The position numbers were made by a program, and so were the translations under genes. Below, piece by piece: positions 1 to 5,688 of a stretch of DNA of 11,594 bases. Positions within the stretch are counted from its first letter, which is position 1. Each line of letters starts with the position of its first letter. The notes under the pieces are model-generated. The model was not told the origin of the DNA and made no database searches. It was given only the letters and a program-made list of their open reading frames with translations. Origin of the DNA: Vicinamibacteria bacterium (lineage in GTDB: Bacteria; Acidobacteriota; Vicinamibacteria; Vicinamibacterales; UBA2999); assembly GCA_025924295.1 (NCBI GenBank), contig JAICEG010000130.1, forward strand, positions 1 to 11,594, in the 5' to 3' direction.

Positions 1-1
1 C

Positions 2-643
2 AGCACCGGCGCCCGCTCCCTGATGCTCGGGCTGGAGGCGGAGTCGCGCCTCCTCGGGCACGGGCTGTCGACGTGCGCCACGTGCGACGGCTTCTTCTTC
101 CGCGGCCACCAGATCGCGGTCGTCGGCGGCGGCGACTCGGCGATGGAGGAAGCGATCTACCTGACGCGCTTCGCCTCAAAGGTCACCGTGATCCATCGGC
201 GCGACGCGCTGCGGGCGTCGAAGATCATGCAGGACAAGGCGTTCGCCAACCCCAAGATCGAGTTCATCTGGGATTCGGAAGTTGCCGATGTGCTCGATGA
301 AGGCAAGGGCGAGGTCACCGGGATCGTCGTTCGTAACCTGAAGACCGGGCAGCAGACGACGTTGCCGCTCGACGGCGTCTTCATCGCGATCGGCCACACG
401 CCGAATACGTCGCTCTTCACAGGGCAGATCGACCTCGACGTCAACGGCTATATCGTGACGCACGGCGGCTCGAAGACCAGCGTTCCTGGCGTCTTCGCGG
501 CGGGAGATGTGCAGGATCACATCTATCGGCAGGCAATCACCGCGGCCGGTTCAGGGTGCATGGCCGCTATCGACGCCGAACGTTATGTCGAAGGGTTATC
601 CGATCACGCGAGTCATGTCCAGCAGGCTGAATCGTTGATTTGA
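2..643 (+). CDS. trxB: Thioredoxin reductase, partial (5' end outside window)
   Basis: This is an FAD-dependent, cytoplasmic disulfide reductase that passes electrons from NADPH to thioredoxin. The reading frame is open from base 2, so the N-terminal FAD-binding part lies upstream of the window, and 213 residues are visible of a family that usually has about 310-330. Numbering from the first visible codon, the redox-active CATCDG is at 25-30, with Cys25 and Cys28 as the catalytic pair. The NADPH-domain glycine motif GGGDSAMEEA is at 42-51, and the HRR...R motif that binds the NADPH 2'-phosphate follows. Near the end, the stretch around GVFAAGDV and the following QAITAAGSGCMAA is the typical C-terminal FAD-contact region. 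The ATG at 23 is internal, because family-typical sequence (STGARSL) precedes it. The gene converges on mnmA with only 4 bp between stops. The family assignment is secure. Confidence 0.96.
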   Translation, partial: STGARSLMLGLEAESRLLGHGLSTCATCDGFFFRGHQIAVVGGGDSAMEEAIYLTRFASKVTVIHRRDALRASKIMQDKAFANPKIEFIWDSEVADVLDEGKGEVTGIVVRNLKTGQQTTLPLDGVFIAIGHTPNTSLFTGQIDLDVNGYIVTHGGSKTSVPGVFAAGDVQDHIYRQAITAAGSGCMAAIDAERYVEGLSDHASHVQQAESLI

Positions 644-647
644 TGAT

Positions 648-1703
648 CTAGTCGATCCAGCCGCCACCGAGCACGACATCCCGGTCATAGAAGACCGCCG
701 CCTGTCCCGGCGTGACGGCGGGCTGCGGTTCGTCGAACTCGAACTCCGCGCGCCGCTGGTCGATCGCACGCACTCGTCCTGATGCCGGCCGGTGTCGATG
801 ACGGATCTGCGCGGTTGCTGCGATCCATCCGTCTGCGGGGTTGCCTCCGATCCAGTTCACCTGCGATGCGGTGAAGGTCGCGCGATCGAGCGCGGAACGC
901 GGCCCGACGGTGACATCACCGGAATCCGCATCGATCTTCAACACATAGAGAGGAGCCTGAGCGGAGACACCGAGTCCCTTGCGCTGCCCGATCGTGAAGC
1001 GGTGAACGCCGCTGTGCGTCGCCAGACGCTCGCCACGCTGATTCACGACTGCGCCCGTGCGCACCGACGGTGCGCGCGACCCGACGAAGGTGGCGTAGTC
1101 GCCGTCGGGGACGAAGCAGATCTCCTGGCTGTCAGCCTTGTCCGCGACCGTCAGTCCGAGCCGGTGCGCCTCGGCGCGCACCTCGGGCTTGGTCAGCGTG
1201 CCCACGGGAAACAGCGCGGACGCCAGCTGATCCTGCGTGAGCGAGAACAGGAAATATGACTGGTCCTTATCGGGATCGACACTGCGTTTCAGCAGCAGTT
1301 GTCCGTCCGGTCCCGGCTCGATTCGCGCATAGTGGCCGGTCGCCAGATAGTCAGCGCCGAGGCCGCGAGCGCGATCGAGCAGCGTCGAGAACTTCAGGTC
1401 GCTGTTGCAGTGCGAGCACGGGATCGGCGTCCGGCCGGAGGTGTACTCATTGACGAAGTTCGCAATCACCGTGTCGGCAAACTGCTGCTGGAAGTTGACG
1501 ATGTAGTGCGGGAATCCACTCGCCGATGCGACGCGGCGGGCGTCGTGGAGATCGTCGAGTGTGCAGCAGTTGCCGAAGGCCTGTGTGCCGCTCTGATCAT
1601 AGAGTTGCATCGACAGACCGATGACGTCGTGACCCTGCTCGGCGAGCAGGGCCGCGGCGACCGACGAGTCGACGCCGCCAGACATGGCTACGACGATCTT
1701 CAT
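648..1703 (-). CDS. mnmA: tRNA-specific 2-thiouridylase MnmA
   Basis: MnmA adenylates U34 of Glu, Gln and Lys tRNAs and replaces O2 with sulfur, giving 2-thiouridine at the wobble position. The protein has 351 residues, which is normal for the family. The PP-loop ATP pyrophosphatase motif SGGVDSS is at 8-14. The catalytic cysteine region reads PCSHCN (95-100); Cys99 aligns with the nucleophile, and the second catalytic cysteine is Cys196 in DSQEICFVP. A family-typical ATGHYAR (121-127) and RFTIGQRKGLG (235-245) follow, then the C-terminal beta-barrel. Enterobacterial MnmA has Asp three residues before the nucleophile, whereas here it is Cys96, giving a CxxC plus C set. The ATG at 1703 has no clear Shine-Dalgarno sequence, because a heptamer repeat occupies that position. 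It lies 46 bp downstream of the cysteine desulfurase gene and is probably cotranscribed with it, so the desulfurase is the likely sulfur donor, as with YrvO-MnmA in Bacillus. Confidence 0.96.
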   Translation of the reverse strand: MKIVVAMSGGVDSSVAAALLAEQGHDVIGLSMQLYDQSGTQAFGNCCTLDDLHDARRVASASGFPHYIVNFQQQFADTVIANFVNEYTSGRTPIPCSHCNSDLKFSTLLDRARGLGADYLATGHYARIEPGPDGQLLLKRSVDPDKDQSYFLFSLTQDQLASALFPVGTLTKPEVRAEAHRLGLTVADKADSQEICFVPDGDYATFVGSRAPSVRTGAVVNQRGERLATHSGVHRFTIGQRKGLGVSAQAPLYVLKIDADSGDVTVGPRSALDRATFTASQVNWIGGNPADGWIAATAQIRHRHRPASGRVRAIDQRRAEFEFDEPQPAVTPGQAAVFYDRDVVLGGGWID

Positions 1704-1742
1704 GCTCTGGACTTGAGGCTTTCGGCTTTTGGCTCTCGGCTC
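1704..1742 (-). repeat. Degenerate 7-bp tandem repeat between desulfurase gene and mnmA
   Basis: Read on the minus strand, the bases run as consecutive heptamers GAGCCGA, GAGCCAA, AAGCCGA, AAGCCTC, AAGTCCA, then GAGC directly before the mnmA ATG. The consensus is RAGCCRA, with the last two units decayed. The array fills most of the 46-bp gap between the two genes and replaces any Shine-Dalgarno sequence. The tandem periodicity is visible directly; a function is not. Confidence 0.75.
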
Positions 1743-1749
1743 TGACCGG

Positions 1750-2916
1750 TCACGCGCGAACCGGGGTACGCGTCAGGCTTCTGAGTTTCTCCACGATTGC
1801 CGGCAGTACCGCAACGACCCGTTCGACGTCCTGTTCGGTATTGGATGCGCCAAGGCTGAATCGAATCGAGTTCTGCGTCCGATGCGCCGGCAGCCCCATT
1901 GCCTTGAGCACGTGGGACGGCTCGAGCGTTCCCGACGAGCAGGCCGAGCCGGTCGAAACGGCGATGCCTTCCAGGTCGAGCGCGATCAACAACGATTCGG
2001 CTTCGATCCGGTCGAAGCTGATGTTCGTGGTGTTGGCGACTCGAGGCTCCGTCTCACCATTGCGTGCGGTGCCCGGGACGCGGCTCAGAACGAGCGATTC
2101 AAGCTGGTCGCGCAGCACCGCAAGGCGTGTGCTCTCCGCTGCCATCTTGGTGAGCGCTTCCGATGCGGCGACGCCCATGCCAACGATCCCTGCGACGTTC
2201 TCGGTGCCTGACCGGCGTCCTCGTTCCTGCTTCCCCCCGGTGAGGGCGGGCTGCAACCGGACTCCCCTTCGAATCCAGAGGGCACCGACACCCTTCGGTC
2301 CATAGAACTTGTGAGCCGAGATCGTCAACAGGTCGACGCCGAGCGCCTTGACGTCGATCGGAATCTTGCCGGCCGTCTGGACAGCATCCGTGTGAAAGAC
2401 GGCTCGCCGTTCACGTGCGATGCGCGCCAGTTCGGCGATCGGCTGAATGGTACCGATCTCGTTGTTGGCATGCATGATCGACACGAGCGCCGTATCGTCG
2501 GCGAGCGCGTGCCGGAGTTCGTCGGGTGAGACGATGCCGGTCGCGTCCACGGGCAGGAGGGTGGTACGCCAGCCGCGTCGGGCGAGTGCCTTGACGGTGT
2601 TGAGTACGGCCTCGTGCTCGATTGAGCTCGCAATGAGGTGCTTGCGCCCCGTGACCTCCAGGGCCTCGGCGACCCCCCGGATCGCGATGTTGTCGCCCTC
2701 GGTCCCGCTGCCTGTGAACACGACCTCGGAGGGATCCGCCCCGAGGAGGGTCGCGACCTGGCTCCGCGCCTCGTCCAGCACCGCTTTGGCCCGCTGACCG
2801 AAGTGGTGGACGCTCGAGGGATTGCCAAATTCCTCCCGAAAAACGGCCGCCATTCGGTCGATTACCCCGGCAGATGGCGGGGTCGTCGCGTTGTGGTCGA
2901 GGTAGATGCGGGTCAT
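1750..2916 (-). CDS. Cysteine desulfurase, NifS/IscS class I
   Basis: This is a PLP-dependent enzyme that converts cysteine to alanine and carries the released sulfur as a persulfide for tRNA thiolation and Fe-S assembly. I chose the ATG at 2916, giving 388 residues: it begins MTRIYLDHNATTP, the standard family N-terminus, and has GGAG 9 nt upstream. An ATG at 2964 would add 16 residues unlike the family. The PLP lysine is Lys203 in SAHKFYGPKG; HTDAVQ (175-180) and the His101 region (EHEAV) are cofactor contacts; the catalytic cysteine is Cys326 in STGSACSSG, followed by LEPSHVL as in class I enzymes. SIRFSLG (350-356) is also typical. No IscU, IscA or ferredoxin gene is adjacent. The next gene is mnmA, which points to a dedicated role in 2-thiouridine synthesis, though a general housekeeping role cannot be excluded. 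The iscS and nifS symbols cannot be told apart by sequence here. Confidence 0.96.
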   Translation of the reverse strand: MTRIYLDHNATTPPSAGVIDRMAAVFREEFGNPSSVHHFGQRAKAVLDEARSQVATLLGADPSEVVFTGSGTEGDNIAIRGVAEALEVTGRKHLIASSIEHEAVLNTVKALARRGWRTTLLPVDATGIVSPDELRHALADDTALVSIMHANNEIGTIQPIAELARIARERRAVFHTDAVQTAGKIPIDVKALGVDLLTISAHKFYGPKGVGALWIRRGVRLQPALTGGKQERGRRSGTENVAGIVGMGVAASEALTKMAAESTRLAVLRDQLESLVLSRVPGTARNGETEPRVANTTNISFDRIEAESLLIALDLEGIAVSTGSACSSGTLEPSHVLKAMGLPAHRTQNSIRFSLGASNTEQDVERVVAVLPAIVEKLRSLTRTPVRA

Positions 2917-2925
2917 GGTTCGGCG

Positions 2926-2929
2926 CTCC
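2926..2929 (-). promoter_or_regulatory. Ribosome binding site of the cysteine desulfurase
   Basis: On the minus strand GGAG stands 9 nt before the ATG at 2916. It supports this start over the upstream in-frame ATG at 2964. Confidence 0.55.
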
Positions 2930-2991
2930 GGGTCTCTGGTCCCGGATCCTCCGTACTCTAGCACCTCACGTAACTCTCAGCAGCAAAACGA

Positions 2992-3009
2992 CTAGACAGA
3001 AATTTCTAG
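2992..3009. promoter_or_regulatory. Palindrome inside the promoter spacer, possible operator
   Basis: CTAGA (2992-2996) is mirrored by TCTAG (3005-3009), and within it AGAAATTTCT (2998-3007) is a perfect 10-bp palindrome. It overlaps the -35 box and the spacer of the candidate bactofilin promoter, where a repressor would block polymerase. It also lies about 80 bp upstream of the divergent cysteine desulfurase gene. No matching regulator is encoded in the window, and I do not recognise the site. Confidence 0.35.
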
Positions 3010-3022
3010 CGGCCGATATACT
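2993..3022 (+). promoter_or_regulatory. Sigma-70-type promoter candidate for the bactofilin gene
   Basis: TAGACA (2993-2998) and TATACT (3017-3022) each match the -35 and -10 consensus at five of six bases and are 18 bp apart. Transcription would begin near 3029, leaving an untranslated leader of about 155 nt before the bactofilin ATG at 3185. The leader holds two modest inverted repeats: GGGCT (3027-3031) with AGCCC (3044-3048), and TGGCCC (3119-3124) with GGGCCA (3143-3148). The spot lies in a locally AT-rich patch of otherwise GC-rich sequence, as expected for a promoter. Confidence 0.6.
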
Positions 3023-3173
3023 CAGTGGGCTCCCGCCCCAGGAAGCCCTTGTCAGTTCGGGTATTAGAGAGTCCGTGGCAACCATCGCGACGTGGTGTGT
3101 CGGGATGCGTTACCTGATTGGCCCCAGCCGTTCGTCACAGGCGGGCCAGCGCCCAGGATGAGCCCAACGAGGC

Positions 3174-3180
3174 GGAGGAA
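3174..3180 (+). promoter_or_regulatory. Strong ribosome binding site of the bactofilin gene
   Basis: GGAGGAA lies just before the ATG at 3185, with 6 nt between GGAGG and the start codon. It is the best Shine-Dalgarno sequence in the window and decides the start against the in-frame upstream candidates at 3092 and 3158. Confidence 0.85.
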
Positions 3181-3184
3181 CGAG

Positions 3185-3724
3185 ATGTGGAAGCGTGATG
3201 AAGCGGTGAAACCGACGAGCGGCCAACCGGCGACGCCGGCAGCAGCCGCCTCCACTCAGCCGGCGAACTCGCCGGCAGCGGTGCAGCCGGAGGCCCGGCG
3301 GATCGAGAGGGACATTGTGAATATTGGCAAGTCGGTTGTCATCAAAGGCGAACTGAATGGCAGCGAGGACCTCACCATCGAAGGGCACGTCGAGGGGCGC
3401 ATCGAATTGAAGGATCACGTGCTGACGATCGGACCGAACGGGAAGATCAAGGCGCAGGTCTTCGCGAAGGCGGTCATCGTCCTGGGCGAGGTCAACGGCA
3501 ACGTCACGGCTTCCGAGAAGGTCGACATCCGCGACGGCGGGTCGGTCGATGGCGATATCATCTCGCCGCGCGTTGCGATTGCCGAGGGTGCGCACTTTCG
3601 TGGCAGCGTCGATATGCAGCGCAAAGGTGCGCAGCCCGGTCAGCAGAAGGCGGCGAGCTCGCAGCCTGAGAAGCCCCAGGCAGCGACTCCGGCCACGTCT
3701 ACGGCTCAAGCGGCCGCGCACTAG
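3185..3724 (+). CDS. Bactofilin (polymer-forming cytoskeletal protein)
   Basis: Bactofilins form nucleotide-independent beta-helical filaments on the cytoplasmic face of the inner membrane and recruit cell-wall, polarity or motility proteins. From the ATG chosen by its strong ribosome binding site the protein has 179 residues. The short N-terminus MWKRDE resembles the hydrophobic-plus-basic membrane-targeting tip described for several bactofilins. Residues 11-38 are a disordered Ala/Pro/Gln linker. The beta-helix domain runs from about 44 to 145, with the characteristic IGKSVVIKGELNGSEDLTIE start and regularly spaced glycines and hydrophobic residues. The tail from 146 is again Ala/Pro/Gln-rich and disordered. 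No transmembrane segment is present. It is probably transcribed from the promoter at 2993-3022, alone or with the genes from 3800. The family is clear, but the partner and cellular role are not deducible here. Confidence 0.95.
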   Translation: MWKRDEAVKPTSGQPATPAAAASTQPANSPAAVQPEARRIERDIVNIGKSVVIKGELNGSEDLTIEGHVEGRIELKDHVLTIGPNGKIKAQVFAKAVIVLGEVNGNVTASEKVDIRDGGSVDGDIISPRVAIAEGAHFRGSVDMQRKGAQPGQQKAASSQPEKPQAATPATSTAQAAAH

Positions 3725-3731
3725 GGTCCCC

Positions 3732-3789
3732 GGGGTCAGCACCCGTGAGTCACGGCGACGCAACGTCGCCGCGCAACGGGTCTGACCCC
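3732..3789. repeat. REP-like palindromic element with nested hairpins
   Basis: The outer arms GGGGTCAG...ACCCGT (3732-3746) and its near-exact inverse ACGGGTCTGACCCC (3776-3789) differ by about one base. Inside is a perfect 7-bp hairpin, GGCGACG (3754-3760), loop CAA, CGTCGCC (3764-3770). There is no T-tract, so it is not a standard intrinsic terminator. Palindromes with GGGGTCAG termini placed between genes resemble the REP sequences mobilised by REP-associated tyrosine transposases (Y1_Tnp/RAYT). That link is from memory and unverified, and no transposase lies in the window. The element ends 10 bp before the next start codon. Confidence 0.7.
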
Positions 3790-3799
3790 ATTCACGTCG

Positions 3800-4483
3800 G
3801 TGGCGCTCTCAGATCTGTTTTCCCGTCGTCGCAAAGAACACGCTGAGTCGGAGGCAGGTGCTTCGGATGCACCGGTGCACCCGACCAAGGTGTTGGCTCG
3901 TTTCATCGCCGGCCTGAGTGCACGATCGCAGCCCGTTCTCCTCGACCTCGGTCCGGTCGTAGGCACCAATGTCAGCTTTTTCGGCGAGGAGCTGGGGTGC
4001 AAGATCATCGTCGAGGACCTCTCGAAAGACATCGACCGCCACGTCCGTGACGGCATCTTCGATCAGTTCCCCGCATTTCTCTCGAAACGATTCGCGCAGG
4101 AGCCGGGAAGCATCGACGGCATCCTGTGCTGGGATCTGTTCGACTATGTCGATAAACCGTCAGCCAAGGCGCTGGGAGAACAGCTGACGCGTTTGCTGCG
4201 CGCGGATGGCGTCCTGCTGGCCTTCTTCAGCACGGCGGAACCGACGCCCGGTCTCAAGCCCGAATATACCCGGCACGTCGTCGTCGACAAGAACAACCTG
4301 CAGCATCGCGCCTACGCTGCGGCGCGAGGGACGCAGCGCCCGCTTCCGAATCGGGATATCCAGCGCGTTTTCGAACCCCTTCGGATCGTCGAGCAGTTCC
4401 TGCTCAAGAACAATCGTCGCGAAGTCCTCCTCAAAAAAGCTCCCGAGGCCGCAGGCACCGCATCTGTGGCACCATCGGCCTGA
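3800..4483 (+). CDS. Divergent class I SAM-dependent methyltransferase-fold protein
   Basis: The 227-residue protein is predicted cytoplasmic, with no signal peptide or membrane segment. The GTG at 3800 is the first plausible start; no good Shine-Dalgarno sequence precedes it, because the REP-like element occupies the space. A Rossmann-type pattern is visible. VLLDLGPVVGTNV (46-58) stands where SAM motif I is expected, KIIVEDLS (68-75) fits strand 2 with an acidic end, IDGILCWDLFDYVD (105-118) fits motif IV, LLRADGVLLAFFS (132-144) fits the next helix-strand, and REVLLKKA (207-214) fits the last strand. Motif I deviates: the middle glycine of GxGxG is Val53, so SAM binding is uncertain. The tail is Ala-rich. 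The stop overlaps the start of the acyl-CoA dehydrogenase gene (TGATG), implying translational coupling. The substrate is unknown, and it may be a non-catalytic relative. Confidence 0.75.
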   Translation: MALSDLFSRRRKEHAESEAGASDAPVHPTKVLARFIAGLSARSQPVLLDLGPVVGTNVSFFGEELGCKIIVEDLSKDIDRHVRDGIFDQFPAFLSKRFAQEPGSIDGILCWDLFDYVDKPSAKALGEQLTRLLRADGVLLAFFSTAEPTPGLKPEYTRHVVVDKNNLQHRAYAAARGTQRPLPNRDIQRVFEPLRIVEQFLLKNNRREVLLKKAPEAAGTASVAPSA

Positions 4484-5688
4484 TGCTCAACTTCGATCTG
4501 ACCGAGGAGCAGCGCCTGCTCGAGCAGTCGGTGCGCGAATGGGCTGGCCGCGAGGTGGCGCCCAGGATTCGCGAGCTCGATCGTGCGCACACATTCGATC
4601 GAGGCATCCTGCCGCAGATGGCCGAGCTCGGATTGCTCGGCATCTCGGTGCCGACCCAGTACGGCGGGGCCGGCATGGACTACATCTGCCTGGGGCTCGC
4701 CAGCGAGGAGCTCGAATACGTCGATACGTCGCTGCGCGTGATCATGTCCGTCCACGTCGGGCTCAACTCGCTGACGCTGCTCTCGTGGGGCACGGAAGAT
4801 CAGAAGCAGCGCTACCTCGTGCCGCAGGCCCAGGGAAAGAAGATCGCCACCTACGGCCTGACCGAACCGTCAGCGGGGAGCGACGCCCGCGGCATCCAGA
4901 CGGTCGCGATCAAGAAGGGCGATCGGTACGAACTGACCGGCGAGAAGATGTGGATCTCGCTGGCCGACGTGGCCGACAACTTCCTGGTCTTCGCCTGGTC
5001 GGACCTCGAGAAGAAAAAGCAGCGCGATCCGTCCGGCATGAGCGCCTTCATCGTCGAGCGCTCGTTCAAGGGGTTCTCGAGCGGAACGCTCACCGAGAAG
5101 TGGGGCATCCTTGCCGGCAATACCGGGTTCTTCAAGATGGACTGCGTCGAAGTTCCGGCCGAGAATCTCGTCGGGGAAGAGGGTGAAGGCTTCAAGATCG
5201 CCATGTTCGCCCTCGACCAGGGGCGTTATACGGTTGCCGCCGGTGCGACCGGCCTGATTCGCGCCTGCCGCGACGCGAGCGTAAACTACGCAAGGCAGCG
5301 AAAGACTTTTGGCGTGGAGATTGGATCCCATCAACTCATCAAGGAGTTGATTGCGCAGATGGAGTCGGACTACCAGGCTTCGCGGCTTCTCTGGCAACGC
5401 GCCGGATGGCTCAAGAACGACGGGCGCCGGAATACCCGTGAGACCGGGCTGGCGAAGTGGTTTTCGACGGTCGCGTCCGAGCGTGCGGCCGGCGACGCGG
5501 TGCAGATTCATGGCGCCAACGGGTACTCCGACGAGTATCCCGTCGGCCGGTTCTATCGCAATTGCAAGGGCGCGGTCATTTACGAGGGCACGCGCGAAAT
5601 CCACAAGATTATGCAGGCCGACTATCTGCTCGGTTATCGAAACGATAAACCGACGCGCTGTGACCTGCCAGCGTGGGAGATACGATGA
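4483..5688 (+). CDS. Acyl-CoA dehydrogenase family flavoprotein
   Basis: It is predicted to oxidise an acyl-CoA at the alpha-beta bond using FAD and to pass electrons to electron-transfer flavoprotein. At 401 residues it has the usual single-domain length. The N-terminal helical domain begins FDLTEEQRLLEQSVREW. GLTEPSAGSDARG (125-137) matches the first acyl-CoA dehydrogenase signature, with flavin contacts. QRKTFG (272-277) is typical of the FAD-binding interface. QIHGANGYSDEYPVGRFYRN (341-360) matches the second signature except Ala at one Gly/Ser position. The catalytic base is probably Glu368 in IYEGTREIHKI, the position used by short- and medium-chain enzymes. The chain-length preference cannot be read. 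The start overlaps the methyltransferase stop by one base, and its stop overlaps the glpX start (ATGA). No ETF, thiolase or CoA ligase gene is nearby, so the pathway is open. Confidence 0.94.
   Translation: MLNFDLTEEQRLLEQSVREWAGREVAPRIRELDRAHTFDRGILPQMAELGLLGISVPTQYGGAGMDYICLGLASEELEYVDTSLRVIMSVHVGLNSLTLLSWGTEDQKQRYLVPQAQGKKIATYGLTEPSAGSDARGIQTVAIKKGDRYELTGEKMWISLADVADNFLVFAWSDLEKKKQRDPSGMSAFIVERSFKGFSSGTLTEKWGILAGNTGFFKMDCVEVPAENLVGEEGEGFKIAMFALDQGRYTVAAGATGLIRACRDASVNYARQRKTFGVEIGSHQLIKELIAQMESDYQASRLLWQRAGWLKNDGRRNTRETGLAKWFSTVASERAAGDAVQIHGANGYSDEYPVGRFYRNCKGAVIYEGTREIHKIMQADYLLGYRNDKPTRCDLPAWEIR
5675..5679 (+). promoter_or_regulatory. Ribosome binding site of glpX
   Basis: GGGAG lies 5 nt before the ATG at 5685, inside the end of the acyl-CoA dehydrogenase gene. 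It favours that ATG over the in-frame GTG at 5673. Confidence 0.65.

Noticed and set aside
2917..2992. Promoter for the cysteine desulfurase on the minus strand
   Set aside because: A TAGAGT -10-like hexamer exists, but the nearest -35-like TTGCTG is 20 bp away, too far for a confident call.
3105..3161. Possible 18-codon upstream ORF in the bactofilin leader, whose stop overlaps an ATG at 3158
   Set aside because: No ribosome binding site and no peptide signature; the real bactofilin start at 3185 has its own strong site. Overlap by chance is likely.
3732..3789. Rho-independent terminator after the bactofilin gene
   Set aside because: Strong stem but no run of T on either side; the nested symmetric arms fit a REP-like repeat better. 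Partial attenuation remains possible.
4206..5186. Plus-strand open frame across the methyltransferase and acyl-CoA dehydrogenase genes
   Set aside because: Out-of-frame overlap with two supported genes, very Arg/Ala-rich and without motifs.
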